A stretch of 7,017 nt of DNA, taken from the NCBI GenBank assembly GCA_947446935.1, contig CANFIV010000077.1, forward strand, positions 1-7,017, given 5' to 3'. The translations under genes were made by a program, and so were the position numbers. This document shows positions 1 through 5,787 of the stretch, piece after piece. The DNA is from Sphingomonadaceae bacterium. Its GTDB lineage: Bacteria; Pseudomonadota; Alphaproteobacteria; Sphingomonadales; Sphingomonadaceae. Position 1 is the first letter of the stretch, and every line of letters begins with the position of its first letter. The notes beneath the pieces were generated by a model that saw only the letters and a list, made by a program, of their open reading frames with translations, ran no database searches and had not been told where the DNA came from.

Positions 1-536
1 AGGCGCAATACGTGCCCAGCTACCACTCGGTGGCCGAATTCGCGACCGCCTTGCGCGCGGTTGGGGAGCCGATGCGCGGCAAGCCGGTCAGCGAACTCAG
101 CGTCGGCCAGATGCTCGACGGACTGTTCGCGATTACCCGCGATTTCGATATGCAGACTCAGCCGCACCTGCTGCTGTTGCAGAAGACCATGGTCATGGTC
201 GAAGGCATCGCCACCCAGCTCGATCCTTCGATCAACATGTGGGAAGTCGCGGCCCCCTATGTGCGCGACTGGATCCGCGACGAATTGGGGCCAGAGGCCG
301 CGCTGGCAGACCGCATCCGCGAAAACGTCAAGACCTTGCTTCGCTTGCCCGATCTGGTGCGGCGGATCGACGACCGGTTCCCTGCCAAGGGCGGCGCGCC
401 CGAAGATCCGCCACTTCCGCCATTTGATCTGATCGGCGAAAGGTGGAGCAGGTCGGGCTGGCTCGGCTATGTTGTGGCCGCCGCCGCGGGCGCAGCGCTC
501 ACTGCGGACTCCCTGGCGCTTGGCCTCTGGGGCTGA
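1..536 (+). CDS. ubiB: UbiB, ubiquinone biosynthesis atypical kinase/ATPase (3' end only)
   Basis: This is the C-terminal 177 residues of a UbiB (ABC1/ADCK/AarF) protein; the reading frame is open at the left edge (first whole codon at 3), so the N-terminus and the kinase-like core lie outside. UbiB is an atypical kinase/ATPase needed for aerobic ubiquinone synthesis at the inner membrane. Family-typical text is visible: a stretch beginning VAEFATALRAVGEP, then LFAITRDFDMQTQPHLLLLQ and KTMVMVEGIATQLDPSINMW, which match the conserved C-terminal helices of UbiB. A hydrophobic Ala/Leu-rich segment closes the protein (about the last 26 residues, from GWLGYVV) and should be a membrane anchor. It looks long enough for one helix, whereas the E. 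coli protein has two. The stop TGA (534-536) lies one base before the next gene's start, which suggests cotranscription. Confidence 0.9.
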   Translation, partial: AQYVPSYHSVAEFATALRAVGEPMRGKPVSELSVGQMLDGLFAITRDFDMQTQPHLLLLQKTMVMVEGIATQLDPSINMWEVAAPYVRDWIRDELGPEAALADRIRENVKTLLRLPDLVRRIDDRFPAKGGAPEDPPLPPFDLIGERWSRSGWLGYVVAAAAGAALTADSLALGLWG

Positions 537-537
537 T

Positions 538-1656
538 GTGAGCCGGCCGGCGCCTCTGCCGGGCCTCAGGCTCGACAAGCGGCATTTCAATGCGCTCGAT
601 CTATCGCGCCTGCTCGCCGCCTGCGCGGTGCTGTTCTGGCATTACCAGCACTTTTTCGTGCCACCGGTGGACTATGCCTTCCACGTGCGCCGCGCGGCGG
701 TCACCCCGCTCTACCATGAGCTGTGGTGGCTATTCGACTACGGCCATGTCGCCGTGCAGTATTTCTGGGCGGTATCCGGCTTCGTCTTCGCGCATGTCTA
801 TCTGGCAGATGCAGGCGCGCGCGGCCGTTTCTGGCTCGCGCGGGTCGCACGGCTCTGGCCGCTCCATCTGCTGACGCTTCTGCTCGTGGCGGGGATGCAG
901 GCGGCCTACAGCGGCATCAACGGCACTGATTTCATCTACCACCAGCAGACCGTGAAGCACTTCCTGCTCAGCTTGGCTCTGGCGCACTACTGGGGGTGGC
1001 AGACCGACCAGTCGTTCAATGGCCCTTCGTGGTCCCTCTCGACCGAGATTCTCGCCTACGCCGCGTTCTGGGTGCTGCTGCCCGGCCTGCGCCGTGCGCC
1101 GCTCGTGCTCGCGCTCGCCGCCGCGATGCTCGCGCTTGGCCTGTTCTTTGGCGGGTTTGCCGATGGGGCGGTGCTCACCTGCATTGGCTATTTCTTCGGC
1201 GGAGCGGCAGTCTATGGCGCGGCATTGCGCGGCAATCCGGGGCCTCTCGCCTTCGCCGTGCTGAGCGCCGCGCTGGTCTTTGCTGCCATCTTGTCCGGCT
1301 GGGTCTGGCATTCGAGCGATGCCGCGACGCTGGCGGGCACATTTGCCGCTCTGCTGGCAATGCTGGCCATCGACACGGCAGACCGCACCGACCGCCTCGG
1401 CGCGGCGCGGCATCTGGGCGACGCCTCCTACGGCATCTACCTCTGGCACTTCCCTCTGCAACTGGCGCTGGTCTTGTTGATCGACGCCACGCTCGGCTCG
1501 CGGGCAATCGCCCGGCAACCCGCGTTCCTGGTGTTTTTTATCGGCGCGAGCATTTTGGCGGGCTTTGCCTCGCACCGCTGGTTCGAGCGTCCGGCACAGC
1601 GGCTGGTTCTAAAGCTGGCACGGCGCGGTCAGAGCCCAAGCGCTGCAACCACCTAA
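538..1656 (+). CDS. Family-3 membrane acyltransferase (OafA/YrhL-like)
   Basis: A 372-residue integral membrane acyltransferase of the Acyl_transf_3 family, whose members transfer acetyl or other acyl groups to surface polysaccharides, lipopolysaccharide or other extracytoplasmic acceptors. Visible hallmarks are a first helix with the conserved histidine (LDLSRLLAACAVLFWHY, His35), the VQYFWAVSGFVFAHVY helix (73-88), an Arg-rich loop of FxxxRxxRLxPL type (98-110), PSWSLSTE (163-170) and LGDASYGIYLWHFPL (293-307), with FERP at 349-352 near the end. About ten hydrophobic helices are evident. I chose GTG at 538, one base after the ubiB stop, with TGGGG at 528-532 as a weak ribosome site. An in-frame ATG at 469 would force a 68-base overlap with ubiB and add a non-family Arg/Pro-rich leader. 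The close junction suggests translation coupled to ubiB. The acceptor and the acyl group cannot be read from the sequence. Confidence 0.87.
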   Translation: MSRPAPLPGLRLDKRHFNALDLSRLLAACAVLFWHYQHFFVPPVDYAFHVRRAAVTPLYHELWWLFDYGHVAVQYFWAVSGFVFAHVYLADAGARGRFWLARVARLWPLHLLTLLLVAGMQAAYSGINGTDFIYHQQTVKHFLLSLALAHYWGWQTDQSFNGPSWSLSTEILAYAAFWVLLPGLRRAPLVLALAAAMLALGLFFGGFADGAVLTCIGYFFGGAAVYGAALRGNPGPLAFAVLSAALVFAAILSGWVWHSSDAATLAGTFAALLAMLAIDTADRTDRLGAARHLGDASYGIYLWHFPLQLALVLLIDATLGSRAIARQPAFLVFFIGASILAGFASHRWFERPAQRLVLKLARRGQSPSAATT

Positions 1657-2057
1657 GCCGTGAACTCAGCGATCTTGTGGTGGGGCAGCAAGCGCCACGC
1701 CGCGAGCGCCAGCACCACGTGGAATGCTTCCACTGCCATCGGTGCGACCCAGCCGGGATAAGCGCCCACCACCGCGAGGTTGACCGCACGACCCGCCAGC
1801 GTCGTGCCGAACAGCATGGCAGGCACCAGCAGCAGATCGGCATTCCGGCGCCACGCACCGACCATCATGCACACCGCGCCGACGCCGAAGAACGAGGTCA
1901 TGTCACCCCGGATGGTCGAGAGCCCAGCCACGCCGATGGGCGCAAGGCCGAAAGCGCCGCCTGAAGCGGTGGTCTGCGGATTGAAGAGGAACGAGGCGGC
2001 CATAAACAGGTCGAACATCCCGGTCAGGAAGATCAGCGCGGTCAGGATCAGGCGCAT
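1653..2057 (-). CDS. Small four-helix membrane protein, DUF4345-like
   Basis: A 134-residue hydrophobic protein of unknown function. Four probable membrane helices are visible: residues about 3-25, 52-68, 73-97 and 104-124. The last is followed by a short polar tail (HHKIAEFTA). The pattern STIRGDMTSFFGVGAVCMMV, then a helix ending in TTLAGRAVNLAVVG, resembles DUF4345-type membrane proteins, where a GD pair precedes the second helix and an Arg sits at the end of the third; this assignment is by eye and tentative. The ATG at 2057 is chosen because AAGGAA lies 8 bases upstream and the hydrophobic protein starts there. The open frame runs on to 2759, but that extension is antisense to coaBC and is not hydrophobic. 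The gene is divergent from coaBC and convergent with the acyltransferase, sharing 4 bases of stop region. No functional context links it to either neighbour. Confidence 0.75.
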   Translation of the reverse strand: MRLILTALIFLTGMFDLFMAASFLFNPQTTASGGAFGLAPIGVAGLSTIRGDMTSFFGVGAVCMMVGAWRRNADLLLVPAMLFGTTLAGRAVNLAVVGAYPGWVAPMAVEAFHVVLALAAWRLLPHHKIAEFTA

Positions 2058-2165
2058 TGGCAGGTTTCCTTGTGTTTGTGCCAGCGTGGTGCACGGGAAG
2101 GGCAGACGCAAGGGGCCAGTGCAAAAGGATTGCGCAGCTTGGCTCGGCATTGCACAAGCGCGGCC
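2058..2165. promoter_or_regulatory. Divergent intergenic region before coaBC
   Basis: This 108-base gap lies between two divergent starts, so it should carry promoters for coaBC-dut and for the small membrane protein gene. I could not find a convincing -35/-10 pair in either direction. It does contain GTGCAC (2089-2094), GTGCAA (2119-2124) and TTGCAC (2150-2155); the last two form an inverted pair. There is no clear Shine-Dalgarno just before coaBC. Confidence 0.45.
2066..2071 (-). promoter_or_regulatory. Ribosome binding site of the small membrane protein gene
   Basis: On the minus strand this reads AAGGAA, 8 bases before the ATG at 2057. It is the clearest Shine-Dalgarno match in this part of the window and fixes the start well downstream of the open-frame limit at 2759. 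Confidence 0.65.
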
Positions 2166-3356
2166 ATGCAGGGCAAGCGTATCCTCCTGATCGTCGGCGG
2201 CGGCATTGCCGCCTACAAATCGTGCGAACTCGTCCGCCTGATCCGGCGAGAGGGCGGGGCGGTGACATGCGTGCTCACCGCCGGGGCCACCCATTTCGTC
2301 ACTCCGATGACGCTGGCGGCGCTGAGCGAGAATCCCGTTCACACCACGCTGTGGGATCTCGATGCCGAAGCGAAGATGGGACACATCCAGCTTTCGCGCA
2401 GCGCAGATCTCGTCGTGGTGTGCCCCGCGACCGCCGATCTCATGGCCAAGATGGCCGCGGGGATCGCCGATGATCTGGCAACCACGTTGCTCCTGGCAAC
2501 CGACAAGCCGGTGCTCGCCGTGCCTGCAATGAACGTGCGCATGTGGCAGCACGCCGCGACCCGGCGCAATGTGGCGAGCTTGCGCGGCGATGGTGTCGAG
2601 GTGCTGGAACCGGACGCGGGCCCGATGGCTTGCGGCGAATTCGGCCCCGGACGCTTGCCGGAACCCACCGCAATTCTCGCGGCCATCACGGCCACGCTGG
2701 GCGGACAGGCCAAGCCGCTTGCCGGTCGTCACGTGCTGGTGACGGCAGGCCCCACACACGAGCCGATCGATCCGGTGCGCTATATCGCCAACCGCTCCAG
2801 CGGACGGCAGGGCTTTGCCATTGCCGAGGCCGCCGCACGCGCCGGCGCGCGGGTGACGCTGGTGGCGGGCCCCGTGTCGCTGCCGACCCCTGCGGGCGTC
2901 ACGCGCATTGATGTCGAAACCGCGCGCGATATGGCCGCCGCCGTCGATGCCGCTCTGCCTGCAGATGCCGCGATCATGGTCGCCGCCGTGGCCGATTGGC
3001 GCGTGGCGGCAGAGGCCGGGCAGAAGCTCAAGAAAGACGGCTCAGGGGTGATCCCGCCGCTCACCCTCACCGAAAACCCCGATATCCTCGCTCGCCTCGC
3101 CCGCGCGCCCAATCGCCCGCGTCTGCTGGTTGGCTTCGCCGCCGAAACAGAGAACGTGGTTCCCCATGCCGAGGCCAAACTGGCAAGAAAAGGCGCGGAC
3201 TGGATCGTGGCCAACGACGTGTCCGGTGATGTCATGGGCGGCACGCGCAACACCGTCCATATCGTGCGCGCCACCGGCGTCGAAAGCCTCCCCGAAATGC
3301 CCAAGGATGCGGTTGCTGCCGCGCTCATTGAAAGGATATCCGATGCACTCGCCTGA
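2166..3356 (+). CDS. coaBC: CoaBC, bifunctional phosphopantothenoylcysteine decarboxylase / phosphopantothenate-cysteine ligase
   Basis: A 396-residue cytoplasmic enzyme (also called Dfp) performing two consecutive steps of coenzyme A synthesis. The C-terminal CoaB half joins 4'-phosphopantothenate to cysteine using CTP; the N-terminal CoaC half, an FMN-dependent decarboxylase, makes 4'-phosphopantetheine. CoaC (about 1-178) shows [14 protein letters not shown], the catalytic His in MGHIQLSR (His73), PAMN (Asn123) and the active-site Cys in [10 protein letters not shown] (Cys156), aligned with E. coli His75, Asn125 and Cys158. CoaB (about 187-396) shows [28 protein letters not shown] (Asn209, E. 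coli Asn210) and KLKKDG (287-292), where E. coli has its ligase lysine. All key residues are present and the length is normal. ATG 2166 is chosen because the family N-terminus starts there, although no good Shine-Dalgarno precedes it. It overlaps dut by 14 bases; dfp-dut pairing is widespread in proteobacteria. Confidence 0.96.
   Translation: MQGKRILLIVGGGIAAYKSCELVRLIRREGGAVTCVLTAGATHFVTPMTLAALSENPVHTTLWDLDAEAKMGHIQLSRSADLVVVCPATADLMAKMAAGIADDLATTLLLATDKPVLAVPAMNVRMWQHAATRRNVASLRGDGVEVLEPDAGPMACGEFGPGRLPEPTAILAAITATLGGQAKPLAGRHVLVTAGPTHEPIDPVRYIANRSSGRQGFAIAEAAARAGARVTLVAGPVSLPTPAGVTRIDVETARDMAAAVDAALPADAAIMVAAVADWRVAAEAGQKLKKDGSGVIPPLTLTENPDILARLARAPNRPRLLVGFAAETENVVPHAEAKLARKGADWIVANDVSGDVMGGTRNTVHIVRATGVESLPEMPKDAVAAALIERISDALA
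3332..3336 (+). promoter_or_regulatory. Ribosome binding site of dut inside coaBC
   Basis: AAGGA lies 6 bases before the ATG at 3343, within the last codons of coaBC. It supports the short form of dut (156 residues) rather than any upstream start in the longer open frame, and implies reinitiation or coupled translation of dut from a coaBC-dut message. Confidence 0.65.
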
Positions 3357-3813
3357 GCCGGTCCCCGTGCTGGTGAAGCGCCTGCCCGGCAACGATGACC
3401 TGCCGCTCCCGGCCTATGCCACCAGCGGCGCGGCGGGGATGGACGTGGTCGCGGCAGAGGACATAGACCTCGCCCCCGGTGCGCGCCACGCGGTCGCCAC
3501 TGGCCTTGCCATGGCGATCCCCGAGGGCTTCGAAATTCAGGTCCGCCCGCGCTCGGGCCTCGCGCTCAAGCACGGCGTGACCGTGCCCAACACGCCCGGC
3601 ACGATCGACAGCGACTATCGCGGTGAGCTCAAGGTGCTCATGATCAACCTCGGCGCGGAAATCTTCAGCGTGCGGCGCGGCGACCGCGTGGCGCAGCTGG
3701 TGCTCGCACCCGTCACGCGCGCAAGCTGGCTGGAAGTGGAAACGCTGGATGAAACGGCGCGCGGCGTTGGCGGCTTCGGCTCAACCGGGGGGCTGGCCGC
3801 GCTGCCCGGCTAA
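3343..3813 (+). CDS. dut: Dut, deoxyuridine 5'-triphosphate nucleotidohydrolase (dUTPase)
   Basis: A 156-residue trimeric-type dUTPase that hydrolyses dUTP to dUMP and pyrophosphate, keeping uracil out of DNA and supplying dUMP for thymidylate synthesis. All five family motifs are present in order: motif 1 [13 protein letters not shown] (25-37), motif 2 [11 protein letters not shown] (68-78), motif 3 [14 protein letters not shown] (83-96) with the catalytic Asp89, motif 4 [13 protein letters not shown] (112-124), and the C-terminal arm [10 protein letters not shown] (140-149) that closes over the substrate. The length is typical of the bacterial family and nothing is missing. Start ATG 3343 is supported by AAGGA 6 bases upstream, and translation begins 14 bases inside coaBC. 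It probably depends on the coaBC promoter. Transcription probably ends near the hairpin that begins 8 bases after the stop codon. Confidence 0.96.
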   Translation: MHSPEPVPVLVKRLPGNDDLPLPAYATSGAAGMDVVAAEDIDLAPGARHAVATGLAMAIPEGFEIQVRPRSGLALKHGVTVPNTPGTIDSDYRGELKVLMINLGAEIFSVRRGDRVAQLVLAPVTRASWLEVETLDETARGVGGFGSTGGLAALPG

Positions 3814-3820
3814 CCGTCAA

Positions 3821-3849
3821 AGCCCTCTCCCCTTCAGGGGGAGAGGGTT
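3821..3849. terminator. Strong hairpin between convergent genes; probable bidirectional terminator or dispersed repeat
   Basis: CCCTCTCCCC (3823-3832) pairs perfectly with GGGGAGAGGG (3838-3847) around the loop TTCAG. A G-T pair and an A-T pair extend the stem to 12 pairs. It sits in the 59-base gap between the stops of dut (+) and the lipoprotein gene (-), the expected place for a shared terminator. There is no true T-run on either side: only TT follows on the + strand and CTTT on the - strand, so intrinsic termination is uncertain. Polypurine sequence continues to about 3860 (GGGAGAGAGG). From general knowledge, CCCTCTCCCC-loop-GGGGAGAGGG palindromes recur between genes in many proteobacterial genomes, so this may be one copy of a dispersed repeat. 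Confidence 0.6.
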
Positions 3850-3872
3850 GGGAGAGAGGTAAAAAGCGCCGC

Positions 3873-4559
3873 TTACTTCTTTTTTTCAGGCGCGACCGAA
3901 ATCCGCACTGTCTCACCATTGTGGCCCGGGAAATCGGTGAACATCGCTTCCACCAGATTGGGCACGAGGTAGGGCAGGCGGTTCGACATCGAAGCGGCTT
4001 CGGCCTTGCCCTCGAACAGGCGCTTGCCATCCGCGCGGCGGTCGATCTTGAGGTCGATGCCGCTGGTATAGACCGTCACCACGTCAACGTTGTTGTAGCC
4101 GCTGCCAAAGAAGAACGGATCATAGAACCCGTAGCCCCAGCCGCCAAATCCGCCGCGGCGGCCATAAAAGCCCGGACGACCATAAAAGCCGCCATAGCCC
4201 GGGCCATACCAGCCGCCCCAGTAAGGATCGCTGAAGCCGGTGGTGCGCAGCTTGTCGCGGCCCTTGTCGACGCCGTAGTCGAACTGGACGACGAGATCGG
4301 CAGTCTGCGGGTTGGCCGCGGGCACATAGCCTACCTTCTGCAACTGCGCGCCAACAAGGCTGGCATATTGCGAGAATTCAAGCCCACCGGCGTTGTGGGG
4401 ATCTTCGGCGACGATGGCAAAGGTCTGCCCCGCAGGGGCGGGCAGCTCGGCCTGAAAGCGCGATACTTTGGCATCGAAGGTCGAGGCGCAGGCACTCAGC
4501 GCCATCAAGAGGGGAGCAGCGAGCAACGCAAAGCGATTACGCATGGGTATCGAGGTCAT
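3873..4559 (-). CDS. DUF4136-type lipoprotein with Gly/Tyr/Phe-rich insert
   Basis: A 228-residue predicted lipoprotein of unknown function. The N-terminus has basic residues (MRNRF) and a hydrophobic stretch ending in the lipobox LSAC, so Cys24 should be lipidated; the following Ala does not signal inner-membrane retention by the E. coli rule. Residues about 27-95 (STFDAKVSRFQAELP...TADLVVQFDYGVDKG) match the start of DUF4136 proteins, and the end (about 157-222) gives the remaining strands. Between them lies a low-complexity insert, about 111-154, made mostly of Gly, Tyr, Phe and Trp. Start ATG 4559 is chosen because AAGGAG stands 9 bases before it; ATG 4544 (MRNRF) is an alternative giving the same mature protein. 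The gene is separated from upstream trpS by 188 bases, so it may have its own promoter. A role at the outer membrane or periplasm is inferred from the lipobox alone. Confidence 0.85.
   Translation of the reverse strand: MTSIPMRNRFALLAAPLLMALSACASTFDAKVSRFQAELPAPAGQTFAIVAEDPHNAGGLEFSQYASLVGAQLQKVGYVPAANPQTADLVVQFDYGVDKGRDKLRTTGFSDPYWGGWYGPGYGGFYGRPGFYGRRGGFGGWGYGFYDPFFFGSGYNNVDVVTVYTSGIDLKIDRRADGKRLFEGKAEAASMSNRLPYLVPNLVEAMFTDFPGHNGETVRISVAPEKKK
4162..4190. repeat. Short direct repeat inside the lipoprotein gene
   Basis: CCATAAAAGCC occurs at 4162-4172 and again at 4180-4190, an 18-base period that encodes two GFYGR units on the minus strand. It is a local duplication within the Gly/aromatic-rich segment, the kind of sequence prone to slippage and length variation. 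Confidence 0.6.
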
Positions 4560-4568
4560 ATCTGGCGA

Positions 4569-4574
4569 CTCCTT
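4569..4574 (-). promoter_or_regulatory. Ribosome binding site of the lipoprotein gene
   Basis: On the minus strand this reads AAGGAG, a near-consensus Shine-Dalgarno, 9 bases before ATG 4559. It favours that start over ATG 4544 and over the open-frame limit at 4625. Confidence 0.7.
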
Positions 4575-4703
4575 GGTGCGGGCCCGGCGTCCCCTGTTAC
4601 GCCAAACCCATTGCATTGGTAGCATGCCGCATTGCTGCGCGGGAGGTGCTGAATGCGCGTTGAACGATGTGAGTAAATGGCAGGAATTCAGGCGGTTTCC
4701 GGG

Positions 4704-4732
4704 AATTGATGCAATTTGTTACACACCGTCAA
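4704..4732 (-). promoter_or_regulatory. Tentative promoter for the lipoprotein gene
   Basis: On the minus strand TTGACG (4732-4727) matches a housekeeping -35 box well. After a 17-base spacer comes TCAATT (4709-4704), only a partial match (3 of 6) to TATAAT. It would give a leader of roughly 140 bases before ATG 4559. The -10 half overlaps the inverted repeat at 4704-4716. The good -35 and spacing support it; the weak -10 keeps confidence low. Confidence 0.3.
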
Positions 4733-4747
4733 GCGCGCAGCAACACT

Positions 4748-5767
4748 CTAGCCCCTGAGCAGCCCCAGCGCCTCGTAAGCCCGCGTCAAGGTCGGTGCCG
4801 CCAGCGCACGTGCTTTCACTGCACCTGCCGCCAAGATGGCATCGAGCGCGTCGGTATCGGTGCGCAGTTCGCGGTAGCGCGCGGTGATCGGCGCAAGGCT
4901 CTCGACCAGCAGCTCACCCAGCGCCGGCTTGAACGCGCCGAAGCCCTGACCTTCGTACCGAGCGAGCACATCGGCCACGCTGCAGCCCGCCATCGCGGCA
5001 TAGATGCCCACGAGATTGGCCGCCTCGGGCCGTTCCTTGAGGGCCTCGGCGTCACTCGGCAGCGGTTCGGGATCGGTTTTGGCCTTGCGCACCTTCTGCA
5101 TGATCGCATCGGCGTCGTCGGTCAGGTTGATGCGGCTCATGTCCGAAGGATCGGATTTCGACATCTTGGCGCTGCCATCGCGCAGGCTCATGATGCGGGC
5201 CGCTTCGGGCGGGATGATCGGTTCAGGCAGCGTGAACACCGGTGCGTCTTCAGTCGCGAAGTCGTTGTTGAACTTCTGCGCGATGTCGCGTGCCAGTTCT
5301 AGGTGTTGCTTCTGGTCCTCGCCCACCGGCACGTGGGTCGCCTGATAGAGCAGCACGTCAGCCGCCTGCAGCACCGGATACGTGAAGAGCGCAACGCTCG
5401 CGCCCTCGCGGTTCTTGCCCGCCTTGTCCTTCCACTGCGTCATGCGGTTCAGCCAACCCATCCGCGCGGTGCCGGTCAGCAGCCATTGCAGCTCGGCATG
5501 CGCAGGCACCTGGGTCTGGTTGAACAGGATCGAGCGCTCGGGATCGATCCCGCAGGCCACCAGCGCAGCCACCATCTCGCGCGTGCCTGCCCTGAGCCCG
5601 GCGGGATCATGCGGCATCGAGATCGCGTGGAGATCGGCGAGGAAATAGAGGCAATCGTGCCCTTGCGCGGTCCACTCATCCTGCATCCGCACCCAATTCC
5701 GGATCGCGCCCAGGTAATTGCCAAGGTGGAGGTTGCCGGTAGGCTGGATGCCGGAGACGATACGCAT
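4748..5767 (-). CDS. trpS: TrpS, tryptophanyl-tRNA synthetase
   Basis: A 339-residue class I aminoacyl-tRNA synthetase that charges tRNA-Trp with tryptophan using ATP in the cytoplasm. It opens with [20 protein letters not shown], the family N-terminus with the HIGH-type signature (TGNLHLGN, 10-17). [12 protein letters not shown] (131-142) contains the Asp (137) that contacts the tryptophan indole in characterised enzymes, followed by [14 protein letters not shown] (145-158). The KMSKS loop is exact (201-205, within [11 protein letters not shown]). Length is typical of bacterial TrpRS and the protein is complete. Start ATG 5767 matches the family N-terminus, but the ribosome site is poor: only a GCGAG-like element, 6 bases from the ATG. 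The gap to the murJ stop upstream is 20 bases, so murJ and trpS are probably one transcript, an order also found in other alphaproteobacteria. Confidence 0.97.
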   Translation of the reverse strand: MRIVSGIQPTGNLHLGNYLGAIRNWVRMQDEWTAQGHDCLYFLADLHAISMPHDPAGLRAGTREMVAALVACGIDPERSILFNQTQVPAHAELQWLLTGTARMGWLNRMTQWKDKAGKNREGASVALFTYPVLQAADVLLYQATHVPVGEDQKQHLELARDIAQKFNNDFATEDAPVFTLPEPIIPPEAARIMSLRDGSAKMSKSDPSDMSRINLTDDADAIMQKVRKAKTDPEPLPSDAEALKERPEAANLVGIYAAMAGCSVADVLARYEGQGFGAFKPALGELLVESLAPITARYRELRTDTDALDAILAAGAVKARALAAPTLTRAYEALGLLRG

Positions 5768-5787
5768 GGAGGACTCGCTACTCTTGG

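Larger units (their letters stand above)
4560..4747. other. 188-base gene-free region between trpS and the lipoprotein gene
   Basis: No credible coding frame is present. The stretch is visibly more A+T-rich than its neighbours, mainly at 4655-4725. It holds the lipoprotein ribosome site (4569-4574), a small perfect inverted repeat AATTG-ATG-CAATT (4704-4716), and a tentative minus-strand promoter at 4704-4732. I see no hairpin with a T-run after the trpS stop that would serve as a clear trpS terminator. Confidence 0.6.

Noticed and set aside
469..537. ATG 469 as the acyltransferase start
   Set aside because: It would overlap ubiB by 68 bases and add an Arg/Pro-rich leader unlike the family, with no ribosome site; GTG 538 fits better.
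730..1575. 281-codon open frame on the minus strand
   Set aside because: It lies entirely antisense to the acyltransferase, its product is a charge-rich Arg/Glu/Gln string with no recognisable domain, and GC-rich DNA commonly leaves such frames open.
996..1964. 322-codon open frame on the plus strand
   Set aside because: It is a shifted-frame shadow of the acyltransferase that runs on antisense through the small membrane gene; the product is Arg/Ala-rich with no family resemblance.
2058..2759. Upstream extension of the small membrane protein frame
   Set aside because: The extension is antisense to coaBC and not hydrophobic. The membrane protein and its AAGGAA ribosome site start at 2057.
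3921..4622. 233-codon open frame on the plus strand
   Set aside because: It is antisense to the lipoprotein gene, which has a clear lipobox, a good ribosome site and family resemblance on the minus strand.
4618..4640. Possible hairpin around GCATGCCGCATTGC
   Set aside because: The arms give only a few pairs with mismatches, no T-run follows, and short GCAT/TGC repeats are expected in such sequence.
4560..4747. EcfG-type stress promoter (GGAAC-N16/17-CGTT) in the gap before the lipoprotein gene
   Set aside because: GGAAA is present on the minus strand, but the nearest CGTT is about 28 bases away, outside the accepted spacing.
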